Positions 15,001 through 26,282 of a DNA stretch of 64,000 bases are shown piece after piece. The notes under the pieces were generated by a model that was not told where the DNA came from, ran no database searches, and saw nothing but the letters and a program-made list of their open reading frames with translations. Source of the stretch: Auanema rhodensis (Eukaryota > Nematoda > Chromadorea > Rhabditida > Rhabditidae); the NCBI GenBank assembly GCA_964057225.1, contig OZ059900.1, forward strand, positions 6,582,501-6,646,500, in the 5' to 3' direction. A program made the translations under genes and the position numbers. Position 1 is the first letter of the stretch, and each line of letters starts with the position of its first letter.

Positions 15001-18000
15001 TATCAACAAATGAAACAAAAACTTACGCAGCGAGCAGGGTTCGAACCTACGCGGGCAATGCCCATTCGATTTCAAGTCCAACTCCTTAACCACTCGGACA
15101 TCGCTGCTTATTTCAAGCAATCCTTTTTTAATAGAGAAAGGCAACTAGTTTATAAAAATTCCATACAATATCAACAAATGAAACAAAAACTTACGCAGCG
15201 AGCAGGGTTCGAATCTACGCGGGCAATGCCCATTGGATTTCAAGTCCAACTCCTTAACCACTCGGACATCGCTGCTTATTTCAAGCAATCTTTTTTTAAC
15301 AGAGAAAGGCAACTAGTTCATAAAAATTCCATACAATATCAACAAATGAAACAAAAACTTACGCAGCGAGCAGGGTTCGAACCTACGCGGGCAATGCCCA
15401 TTGGATTTCAAGTCCAACTCCTTAACCACTCGGACATCGCTGCTTATTTCAAGCAATCTTTTTTTAACAGAGAAAGGCAACTACTTCATAAAAATTCCAT
15501 ACAATATCAACAAAAGAAACAAAAACTTACGCAGCGAGCAGGGTTCGAACCTACGCGGGCAATGCCCATTGGATTTCAAGTCCAACTCCTTAACCACTCG
15601 GACATCGCTGCTTATTTCAAGCAATCCTTTTTTAATAGAGAAAGGCAACTAGTTCATAAAAATTCCATACAATATCAACAAATGAAACAAAAACTTACGC
15701 AGCGAGCAGGGTTCGAACCTACGCGGGCAATGCCCATTGGATTTCAAGTCCAACTCCTTAACCACTCGGACATCGCTGCTTATTTCAAGCAATCTTTTTT
15801 TAACAGAGAAAGGCAACTAGTTCATGAAAATTCCATACAATATCAACAAATGAAACAAAAACTTACGCAGCGAGCAGGGTTCGAACCTACGCGGGCAATG
15901 CCCATTGGATTTCAAGTCCAACTCCTTAACCACTCGGACATCGCTGCTTATTTCAAGCAATCTTTTTTTAACAGAGAAAGGCAACTAGTTCATAAAAATT
16001 CCATACAATATCAACAAATGAAACAAAAACTTACGCAGCGAGCAGGGTTCGAACCTACGCGGGCAATGCCCATTGGATTTCAAGTCCAACTCCTTAAGCA
16101 CTCGGACATCGCTGCTTATTTCAAGCAATCTTTTTTTAACAGAGAAAGGCAACTAGTTCATAAAAATTCCATACAATATCAACAAAAGAAACAAAAACTT
16201 ACGCAGCGAGCAGGGTTCGAACCTACGCGGGCAATGCCCATTGGATTTCAAGTCCAACTCCTTAACCACTCGGACATCGCTGCTTATTTCAAGCAATCCT
16301 TTTTTAATAGAGAAAGGCAACTAGTTCATAAAAATTCCATACAATATCAACAAATGAAACAAAAACTTACGCAGCGAGCAGGGTTCGAACCTACGCGGGC
16401 AATGCCCATTGGATTTCAAGTCCAACTCCTTAACCACTCGGACATCGCTGCTTATTTCAAGCAATCTTTTTTTAACAGAGAAAGGCAACTAGTTCATGAA
16501 AATTCCATACAATATCAACAAATGAAACAAAAACTTACGCAGCGAGCAGGGTTCGAACCTACGCGGGCAATGCCCATTGGATTTCAAGTCCAACTCCTTA
16601 ACCACTCGGACATCGCTGCTTATTTCAAGCAATCCTTTTTTAATAGAGAAAGGCAACTAGTTCATAAAAATTCCATACAATATCAACAAATGAAACAAAA
16701 ACTTACGCAGCGAGCATGGTTCGAACCTACGCGGGCAATGCCCATTGGATTTCAAGTCCAACTCCTTAACCACTCGGACATCGCTGCTTATTTCAAGCAA
16801 TCTTTTTTTAACAGAGAAAGGCAACTAGTTCATAAAAATTCCATACAATATCAACAAATGAAACAAAAACTTACGCAGCGAGCAGGGTTCGAACCTACGC
16901 GGGCAATGCCCATTGGATTTCAAGTCCAACTCCTTAACCACTCGGACATCGCTGCTTATTTCAAGCAATCTTTTTTTAACAGAGAAAGGCAACTAGTTCA
17001 TAAAAATTTGATACAATATCAACAAATGAAACAAAAACTTACGCAGCGAGCAGGGTTCGAACCTACGCGGGCAATGCCCATTGGATTTCAAGTCCAACTC
17101 CTTAACCACTCGGACATCGCTGCTTATTTCAAGCAATCTTTTTTTAATAGAGAAAGGCAACTAGTTCATGAAAATTCCATACAATATCAACAAATGAAAC
17201 AAAAACTTACGCAGCGAGCAGGGTTCGAACCTACGCGGGCAATGCCCATTGGATTTCAAGTCCAACTCCTTAACCACTCGGACATCGCTGCTTATTTCAA
17301 GCAATCTTTTTTTAACAGAGAAAGGCAACTAGTTCATGAAAATTCCATACAATATCAACAAATGAAACAAAAACTTACGCAGCGAGCAGGGTTCGAACCT
17401 ACGCGGGCAATGCCCATTGGATTTCAAGTCCAACTCCTTAACCACTCGGACATCGCTGCTTATTTCAAGCAATCCTTTTTTAATAGAGAAAGGCAACTAG
17501 TTCATGAAAATTCCATACAATATCAACAAATGAAACAAAAACTTACGCAGCGAGCAGGGTTCGAACCTACGCGGGCAATGCCCATTGGATTTCAAGTCCA
17601 ACTCCTTAACCACTCGGACATCGCTGCTTATTTCAAGCAATCTTTTTTTAACAGAGAAAGGCAACTAGTTCATAAAAATTCCATACAATATCAACAAATG
17701 AAACAAAAACTTACGCAGCGAGCAGGGTTCGAACCTACGCGGGCAATGCCCATTGGATTTCAAGTCCAACTCCTTAACCACTCGGACATCGCTGCTTATT
17801 TCAAGCAATCTTTTTTTAACAGAGAAAGGCAACTAGTTCATAAAAATTCCATACAATATCAACAAAAGAAACAAAAACTTACGCAGCGAGCAGGGTTCGA
17901 ACCTACGCGGGCAATGCCCATTGGATTTCAAGTCCAACTCCTTAACCACTCGGACATCGCTGCTTATTTCAAGCAATCCTTTTTTAATAGAGAAAGGCAA

Positions 18001-21000
18001 CTAGTTCATAAAAATTCCATACAATATCAACAAATGAAACAAAAACTTACGCAGCGAGCAGGGTTCGAACCTACGCGGGCAATGCCCATTGGATTTCAAG
18101 TCCAACTCCTTAACCACTCGGACATCGCTGCTTATTTCAAGCAATCTTTTTTTAACAGAGAAAGGCAACTAGTTCATAAAAATTCCATACAATATCAACA
18201 AATGAAACAAAAACTTACGCAGCGAGCAGGGTTCGAACCTACGCGGGCAATGCCCATTGGATTTCAAGTCCAACTCCTTAACCACTCGGACATCGCTGCT
18301 TATTTCAAGCAATCTTTTTTTAACAGAGAAAGGCAACTAGTTCATAAAAATTCCATACAATATCAACAAATGAAACAAAAACTTACGCAGCGAGCAGGGT
18401 TCGAACCTACGCGGGCATTGCCCATTGGATTTCAAGTCCAACTCCTTAACCACTCGGACATCGCTGCTTATTTCAAGTAATCTTTTTTTAATGGAGAAAG
18501 GCAACTAGTTCATAAAAATTCCATACAATATCAACAAATGAAACAGAAACTTACGCAGCGAGCAGGGTTCGAACCTACGCGGGCAATGCCCATTGGATTT
18601 CAAGTCCAACTCCTTAACCACTCGGACATCGCTGCTTATTTCAAGCAATCCTTTTTTAATAGAGAAAGGCAACTAGTTCATGAAAATTCCATACAATATC
18701 AACAAATGAAACAGAAACTTACGCAGCGAGCAGGGTTCGAACCTACGCGGGCAATGCCCATTGGATTTCAAGTCCAACTCCTTAACCACTCGGACATCGC
18801 TGCTTATTTCAAGCAATCCTTTTTTAATAGAGAAAGGCAACTAGTTCATGAAAATTCCATACAATATCAACAAATGAAACAAAAACTTACGCAGCGAGCA
18901 GGGTTCGAACCTACGCGGGCAATGCCCATTGGATTTCAAGTCCAACTCCTTAACCACTCGGACATCGCTGCTTATTTCAAGCAATCTTTTTTTAACAGAG
19001 AAAGGCAACTAGTTCATAAAAATTCCATACAATATCAACAAATGAAACAAAAACTTACGCAGCGAGCAGGGTTCGAACCTACGCGGGCAATGCCCATTGG
19101 ATTTCAAGTCCAACTCCTTAACCACTCGGACATCGCTGCTTATTTCAAGCAATCTTTTTTTAACAGAGAAAGGCAACTAGTTCATAAAAATTCCATACAA
19201 TATCAACAAATGAAACAAAAACTTACGCAGCGAGCAGGGTTCGAACCTACGCGGGCAATGCCCATTGGATTTCAAGTCCAACTCCTTAACCACTCGGACA
19301 TCGCTGCTTATTTCAAGCAATCTTTTTTTAACAGAGAAAGGCAACTAGTTCATAAAAATTCCATACAATATCAACAAAAGAAACAAAAACTTACGCAGCG
19401 AGCAGGGTTCGAACCTACGCGGGCAATGCCCATTGGATTTCAAGTCCAACTCCTTAACCACTCGGACATCGCTGCTTATTTCAAGCAATCCTTTTTTAAT
19501 AGAGAAAGGCAACTAGTTCATAAAAATTCCATACAATATCAACAAATGAAACAAAAACTTACGCAGCGAGCAGGGTTCGAACCTACGCGGGCAATGCCCA
19601 TTGGATTTCAAGTCCAACTCCTTAACCACTCGGACATCGCTGCTTATTTCAAGCAATCTTTTTTTAACAGAGAAAGGCAACTAGTTCATAAAAATTCCAT
19701 ACAATATCAACAAATGAAACAAAAACTTACGCAGCGAGCAGGGTTCGAACCTACGCGGGCAATGCCCATTGGATTTCAAGTCCAACTCCTTAACCACTCG
19801 GACATCGCTGCTTATTTCAAGCAATCTTTTTTTAACAGAGAAAGGCAACTAGTTCATAAAAATTCCATACAATATCAACAAATGAAACAAAAACTTACGC
19901 AGCGAGCAGGGTTCGAACCTACGCGGGCATTGCCCATTGGATTTCAAGTCCAACTCCTTAACCACTCGGACATCGCTGCTTATTTCAAGTAATCTTTTTT
20001 TAATGGAGAAAGGCAACTAGTTCATAAAAATTCCATACAATATCAACAAATGAAACAGAAACTTACGCAGCGAGCAGGGTTCGAACCTACGCGGGCAATG
20101 CCCATTGGATTTCAAGTCCAACTCCTTAACCACTCGGACATCGCTGCTTATTTCAAGCAATCCTTTTTTAATAGAGAAAGGCAACTAGTTCATGAAAATT
20201 CCATACAATATCAACAAATGAAACAAAAACTTACGCAGCGAGCAGGGTTCGAACCTACGCGGGCAATGCCCATTGGATTTCAAGTCCAACTCCTTAACCA
20301 CTCGGACATCGCTGCTTATTTCAAGCAATCTTTTTTTAACAGAGAAAGGCAACTAGTTCATAAAAATTCCATACAATATCAACAAATGAAACAAAAACTT
20401 ACGCAGCGAGCAGGGTTCGAACCTACGCGGGCAATGCCCATTGGATTTCAAGTCCAACTCCTTAACCACTCGGACATCGCTGCTTATTTCAAGCAATCTT
20501 TTTTTAACAGAGAAAGGCAACTAGTTCATAAAAATTCCATACAATATCAACAAAAGAAACAAAAACTTACGCAGCGAGCAGGGTTCGAACCTACGCGGGC
20601 AATGCCCATTGGATTTCAAGTCCAACTCCTTAACCACTCGGACATCGCTGCTTATTTCAAGCAATCCTTTTTTAATAGAGAAAGGCAACTAGTTCATAAA
20701 AATTCCATACAATATCAACAAATGAAACAAAAACTTACGCAGCGAGCAGGGTTCGAACCTACGCGGGCAATGCCCATTGGATTTCAAGTCCAACTCCTTA
20801 ACCACTCGGACATCGCTGCTTATTTCAAGCAATCTTTTTTTAACAGAGAAAGGCAACTAGTTCATAAAAATTCCATACAATATCAACAAATGAAACAAAA
20901 ACTTACGCAGCGAGCAGGGTTCGAACCTACGCGGGCAATGCCCATTGGATTTCAAGTCCAACTCCTTAACCACTCGGACATCGCTGCTTATTTCAAGCAA

Positions 21001-24000
21001 TCTTTTTTTAACAGAGAAAGGCAACTAGTTCATAAAAATTCCATACAATATCAACAAATGAAACAAAAACTTACGCAGCGAGCAGGGTTCGAACCTACGC
21101 GGGCATTGCCCATTGGATTTCAAGTCCAACTCCTTAACCACTCGGACATCGCTGCTTATTTCAAGTAATCTTTTTTTAATGGAGAAAGGCAACTAGTTCA
21201 TAAAAATTCCATACAATATCAACAAATGAAACAGAAACTTACGCAGCGAGCAGGGTTCGAACCTACGCGGGCAATGCCCATTGGATTTCAAGTCCAACTC
21301 CTTAACCACTCGGACATCGCTGCTTATTTCAAGCAATCCTTTTTTAATAGAGAAAGGCAACTAGTTCATGAAAATTCCATACAATATCAACAAATGAAAC
21401 AGAAACTTACGCAGCGAGCAGGGTTCGAACCTACGCGGGCAATGCCCATTGGATTTCAAGTCCAACTCCTTAACCACTCGGACATCGCTGCTTATTTCAA
21501 GCAATCCTTTTTTAATAGAGAAAGGCAACTAGTTCATAAAAATTCCATACAATATCAACAAATGAAACAAAAACTTACGCAGCGAGCAGGGTTCGAACCT
21601 ACGCGGGCAATGCCCATTGGATTTCAAGTCCAACTCCTTAACCACTCGGACATCGCTGCTTATTTCAAGCAATCTTTTTTTAATGGAGAAAGGCAACTAG
21701 TTCATAAAAATTCCATACAATATCAACAAATGAAACAAAAACTTACGCAGCGAGCAGGGTTCGAACCTACGCGGGCAATGCCCATTGGATTTCAAGTCCA
21801 ACTCCTTAACCACTCGGACATCGCTGCTTATTTCAAGCAATCTTTTTTTAATAGAGAAAGGCAACTAGTTCATAAAAATTCCATACAATATCAACAAATG
21901 AAACAAAAACTTACGCAGCGAGCAGGGTTCGAACCTACGCGGGCAATGCCCATTGGATTTCAAGTCCAACTCCTTAACCACTCGGACATCGCTGCTTATT
22001 TCAAGCAATCCTTTTTTAATAGAGAAAGGCAACTAGTTCATGAAAATTCCATACAATATCAACAAATGAAACAAAAACTTACGCAGCGAGCAGGGTTCGA
22101 ACCTACGCGGGCAATGCCCATTGGATTTCAAGTCCAACTCCTTAACCACTCGGACATCGCTGCTTATTTCAAGCAATCTTTTTTTAACAGAGAAAGGCAA
22201 CTAGTTCATAAAAATTCCATACAATATCAACAAATGAAACAAAAACTTACGCAGCGAGCAGGGTTCGAACCTACGCGGGCAATGCCCATTGGATTTCAAG
22301 TCCAACTCCTTAACCACTCGGACATCGCTGCTTATTTCAAGCAATCCTTTTTTAATAGAGAAAGGCAACTAGTTCATAAAAATTCCATACAATATCAACA
22401 AATGAAACAAAAACTTACGCAGCGAGCAGGGTTCGAACCTACGCGGGCAATGCCCATTGGATTTCAAGTCCAACTCCTTAACCACTCGGACATCGCTGCT
22501 TATTTCAAGCAATCTTTTTTTAATGGAGAAAGGCAACTAGTTCATAAAAATTCCATACAATATCAACAAATGAAACAAAAACTTACGCAGCGAGCAGGGT
22601 TCGAACCTACGCGGGCAATGCCCATTGGATTTCAAGTCCAACTCCTTAACCACTCGGACATCGCTGCTTATTTCAAGCAATCTTTTTTTAATAGAGAAAG
22701 GCAACTAGTTCATAAAAATTCCATACAATATCAACAAATGAAACAAAAACTTACGCAGCGAGCAGGGTTCGAACCTACGCGGGCAATGCCCATTGGATTT
22801 CAAGTCCAACTCCTTAACCACTCGGACATCGCTGCTTATTTCAAGCAATCCTTTTTTAATAGAGAAAGGCAACTAGTTCATGAAAATTCCATACAATATC
22901 AACAAATGAAACAAAAACTTACGCAGCGAGCAGGGTTCGAACCTACGCGGGCAATGCCCATTGGATTTCAAGTCCAACTCCTTAACCACTCGGACATCGC
23001 TGCTTATTTCAAGCAATCTTTTTTTAACAGAGAAAGGCAACTAGTTCATAAAAATTCCATACAATATCAACAAATGAAACAAAAACTTACGCAGCGAGCA
23101 GGGTTCGAACCTACGCGGGCAATGCCCATTGGATTTCAAGTCCAACTCCTTAACCACTCGGACATCGCTGCTTATTTCAAGCAATCTTTTTTTAACAGAG
23201 AAAGGCAACTAGTTCATAAAAATTCCATACAATATCAACAAATGAAACAAAAACTTACGCAGCGAGCAGGGTTCGAACCTACGCGGGCAATGCCCATTGG
23301 ATTTCAAGTCCAACTCCTTAACCACTCGGACATCGCTGCTTATTTCAAGCAATCTTTTTTTAACAGAGAAAGGCAACTAGTTCATGAAAATTCCATACAA
23401 TATCAACAAATGAAACAAAAACTTACGCAGCGAGCAGGGTTCGAACCTACGCGGGCAATGCCCATTGGATTTCAAGTCCAACTCCTTAACCACTCGGACA
23501 TCGCTGCTTATTTCAAGCAATCTTTTTTTAACAGAGAAAGGCAACTAGTTCATAAAAATTCCATACAATATCAACAAATGAAACAAAAACTTACGCAGCG
23601 AGCAGGGTTCGAACCTACGCGGGCAATGCCCATTGGATTTCAAGTCCAACTCCTTAACCACTCGGACATCGCTGCTTATTTCAAGCAATCTTTTTTTAAC
23701 AGAGAAAGGCAACTAGTTCATGAAAATTCCATACAATATCAACAAATGAAACAAAAACTTACGCAGCGAGCAGGGTTCGAACCTACGCGGGCAATGCCCA
23801 TTGGATTTCAAGTCCAACTCCTTAACCACTCGGACATCGCTGCTTATTTCAAGCAATCTTTTTTTAACAGAGAAAGGCAACTAGTTCATGAAAATTCCAT
23901 ACAATATCAACAAATAAAACAAAAACTTACGCAGCGAGCAGGGTTCGAACCTACGCGGGCAATGCCCATTGGATTTCAAGTCCAACTCCTTAACCACTCG

Positions 24001-24433
24001 GACATCGCTGCTTATTTCAAGCAATCTTTTTTTAACAGAGAAAGGCAACTAGTTCATGAAAATTCCATACAATATCAACAAATGAAACAAAAACTTACGC
24101 AGCGAGCAGGGTTCGAACCTACGCGGGCAATGCCCATTGGATTTCAAGTCCAACTCCTTAACCACTCGGACATCGCTGCTTATTTCAAGCAATCCTTTTT
24201 TAATAGAGAAAGGCAACTAGTTCATAAAAATTCCATACAATATCAACAAATGAAACAAAAACTTACGCAGCGAGCAGGGTTCGAACCTACGCGGGCAATG
24301 CCCATTGGATTTCAAGTCCAACTCCTTAACCACTCGGACATCGCTGCTTATTTCAAGCAATCTTTTTTTAACAGAGAAAGGCAACTAGTTCATAAAAATT
24401 CCATACAATATCAACAAATGAAACAAAAACTTA

Positions 24434-24515
24434 CGCAGCGAGCAGGGTTCGAACCTACGCGGGCAATGCCCATTGGATTTCAAGTCCAACTCCTTAACCA
24501 CTCGGACATCGTTGC
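24434..24515 (-). tRNA. tRNA-Ser(UGA) variant with an acceptor mismatch
   Basis: A C-to-T change at about 24,512 on the plus strand alters the 5' acceptor strand from GCAGCGA to GCAACGA, which mismatches the unchanged 3' strand. The rest is consensus. It may be less active; other single-base variants occur at the units starting 1416, 2257, 5954, 8138, 8306, 11330, 11498, 11834, 12506, 15026, 15194, 16034, 16706 and 24770. Confidence 0.6.
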
Positions 24516-24769
24516 TTATTTCAAGCAATCTTTTTTTAACAGAGAAAGGCAACTAGTTCATAAAAATTCCATACAATATCAACAAATGAAACAAAAACTT
24601 ACGCAGCGAGCAGGGTTCGAACCTACGCGGGCAATGCCCATTGGATTTCAAGTCCAACTCCTTAACCACTCGGACATCGCTGCTTATTTCAAGCAATCTT
24701 TTTTTAACAGAGAAAGGCAATCAGTTCATAAAAATTCTATACAATATCAACAAATGAAACAAAAACTTA

Positions 24770-24851
24770 CGCAGCGAGCAGGGTTCGAACCTACGCGGGC
24801 AATGCCCATTGGATTTCAAGTCCAACTCTTTAACCACTCGGACATCGCTGC
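24770..24851 (-). tRNA. tRNA-Ser(UGA), last copy of array 1
   Basis: This is the rightmost UGA copy. It has one substitution (ctcctt to ctcttt on the plus strand, near 24,830) in the D-loop/D-stem region, and its spacer diverges after about 24,910 just before the LTR element. A substituted terminal copy is expected at the end of a homogenised array. Confidence 0.9.
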
Positions 24852-24953
24852 TTATTTCAAGCAATCTTTTTTTAACAGAGAAAGGCAACTAGTTCATAAA
24901 AATTCCATACAGTATAAAAAATGTTACATACATGTCTCAATCATTTCAGCAGC

Positions 24954-25376
24954 ACTCCAACTCCTCTTTATCACAATTATCACACTCATTGAAGCCAGCT
25001 GACCATGTCAACTGCTATCATAAAACTAGTGCAGATAGTTTTTAAGACACTCTGAGAACTTTCTAGATATGAACTTTTTATACGCAGTGTAACATTTTGT
25101 ATAAATTGAGTAGGAGTCGTATGGATATATAAGCCTGAGTCTGGAAGACACAGGTATCTCATTCTCATCTCTTTTTCTTAGCTCTTCTCTTTTTTAAATA
25201 TTTATTTCATAACTTCAATAATGTAAAGAATAAACTTTTATATCTCTTATTCTCTCATTTCATATTTCACAATACAGCACACTCTATAATATACGCTCAT
25301 TTATAAATCTATACTCATTCTCTCATAGTATGTTTGGGCTTCCTTGACTTGGAACCATCGGGGATCCAAATGGAAC
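24954..25376 (+). repeat. 5' LTR
   Basis: This 423-bp direct repeat matches 27,401-27,823 with about four substitutions. It contains a TATA-like motif (tatataag, 25,126-25,133) and a polyadenylation signal AATAAA (25,229-25,234), in the order expected for U3-R. The shared sequence does not start with TG and end with CA, so its true edges may differ by a few bases. Confidence 0.85.
25126..25133 (+). promoter_or_regulatory. TATA box of the 5' LTR
   Basis: The motif tatataag lies in the middle of the LTR, about 100 bp upstream of the AATAAA signal, which fits a U3 promoter. The same motif recurs in the 3' LTR at 27,573-27,580. Confidence 0.6.
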
Positions 25377-25377
25377 A

Positions 25378-25395
25378 TGGAGGTTGCACCGAGAT
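25378..25395 (+). promoter_or_regulatory. Primer binding site, tRNA-Gln type
   Basis: Immediately after the 5' LTR the sequence starts TGGAGGTTGCACCGAGAT. Its complement ends in a tRNA 3' end (..ATCTCGGTGCAACCT) followed by CCA. From general knowledge this resembles animal tRNA-Gln 3' ends. The match depends on the host tRNA-Gln acceptor sequence, which is not in the window. Confidence 0.65.
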
Positions 25396-26282
25396 ACTTC
25401 CTTTTGGATAGGATCTCATAAACTTAAGCGCTAGTTTCCACAACTCTTATTCATTTCGAATTCTTATCTCTTTCAAAAGTTCTGCTTATAATAGTTTTAA
25501 ACAAAAGTTCGATTAAACTCTAAAAATTTTAATAAAAAATTTTTTATCCAAACTCTTTAAAAAGCTAAAAGAAAAATTCAAACCATTTCCTTATATACTT
25601 CTATTTTCATTCAACTCCATTAAAAGAACAATTCATTTATCGTTTTTGCAGTCATTATCTTCATTTGTTTTTATGAATCTATTATACTTCTTCATTGTAC
25701 TCACATGATATTACCTAGTTATCTTTTTCTTATTACTTTCAAAATTCAAAATTTTAATGAATATATAAAAACATTATTCAAATTCAGTGAATAAATTTTC
25801 AAAATAAAATTATAAGGTTATCTTCATATTTTTTGAACAAAATGGTTAATTTTCTTTATAAAAGTATTTTTGAATTAAGGAATAAAAAGGAATATTGCTT
25901 TATATACCTCTCTATCTTAATCATTTTATCATACCGCTGACCCGATTTATAATAACGCAATAAGCGAAGAAAGATCATCAAAAACAAAAATTAAGTACAG
26001 AGAGGAAACACACCCAATCCCTCAACCAACACCATACCGAATACAATTAATCCAATTAATCCCTTAATAGCCACCACTAGAAGAAGCAATACATCAAATA
26101 CACAAAACTTACCTACGCCCGCACTTCCTTCAATCACACCCGCAGTGAGCTCATCCCCACCCATACGAAATTCACCTTTATCCAGTGATCATTCCACTTT
26201 TGGGCATTCTCTATCTCCATCTTTTCAATTGCAAACTAATCAAGCAAATACTTTTGTTGCAGAAAACGAGAGAATTAACCCA
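25396..26282 (+). other. Retroelement leader / 5' untranslated region
   Basis: This AT-rich leader lies between the PBS and the first gag ATG. The gag frame is open without a stop upstream of that ATG, back to at least about 26,030, and encodes Pro/Thr/Asn-rich sequence. Gag may therefore start at a non-AUG codon or the true ATG may be lost. I see no other feature here. Confidence 0.5.

Larger units (their letters stand above)
70..24851 (-). tRNA. tRNA-Ser(UGA) gene series, 148 copies (consensus description)
   Basis: Read on the minus strand, each copy folds as a class II tRNA of 82 nt. It has a 7-bp acceptor stem (GCAGCGA with TCGCTGC), a 3-bp D stem (TCC with GGA), an anticodon stem TTGGA/TCCAA around loop CTTGAAA, a long variable arm (GGGC-ATT-GCCC), a T stem GTAGG/CCTGC with loop TTCGAAC, and discriminator G73. 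The long variable arm and G73 are serine identity features. Anticodon TGA reads UCA. There is no intron and no encoded CCA. Internal box B (GGTTCGAACC) is intact in almost every copy. A T5 Pol III terminator lies four nt after the discriminator. About 20 copies carry a substitution inside the tRNA; the rest look identical. The anticodon itself is unchanged in all copies I read. Confidence 0.95.
1..24910 (-). repeat. Tandem array of 168-bp units, each with one tRNA-Ser(UGA) gene (148 genes)
   Basis: The sequence repeats every 168 bp without interruption, and four units are 169 bp because of one extra A near 869, 1206, 1711 and 4904. Each unit holds an 82-nt tRNA gene on the minus strand and an 86-nt AT-rich spacer. 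The low coordinates of the tRNA genes are 70, 238, 406, 574, 742; 911, 1079; 1248, 1416, 1584; 1753 plus multiples of 168 up to 4777; and 4946 plus multiples of 168 up to 24770. That gives 148 genes. The first 69 bases belong to a further unit, so the array extends past the left edge. Spacers vary at a few recurrent sites: caaaag or caaatg, ttcataaa or ttcatgaa, and atctttttttaac, atccttttttaat or atccgtttttaat. The last unit breaks off in its spacer near 24,910. Confidence 0.97.

Noticed and set aside
1-24910. CRISPR array
   Set aside because: The period is regular, but spacers are nearly identical between units, the repeat contains a full tRNA, and the genome is eukaryotic.
1737-25002. Giant plus-strand ORFs (1,056, 2,275, 2,164, 484, 372 and 1,258 codons) as repeat proteins
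   Set aside because: They are the antisense of tRNA-Ser genes plus spacer. They remain open only because the unit length is a multiple of three. There is no unique N-terminus, promoter or intron, and the repeated residues derive from conserved tRNA stems.
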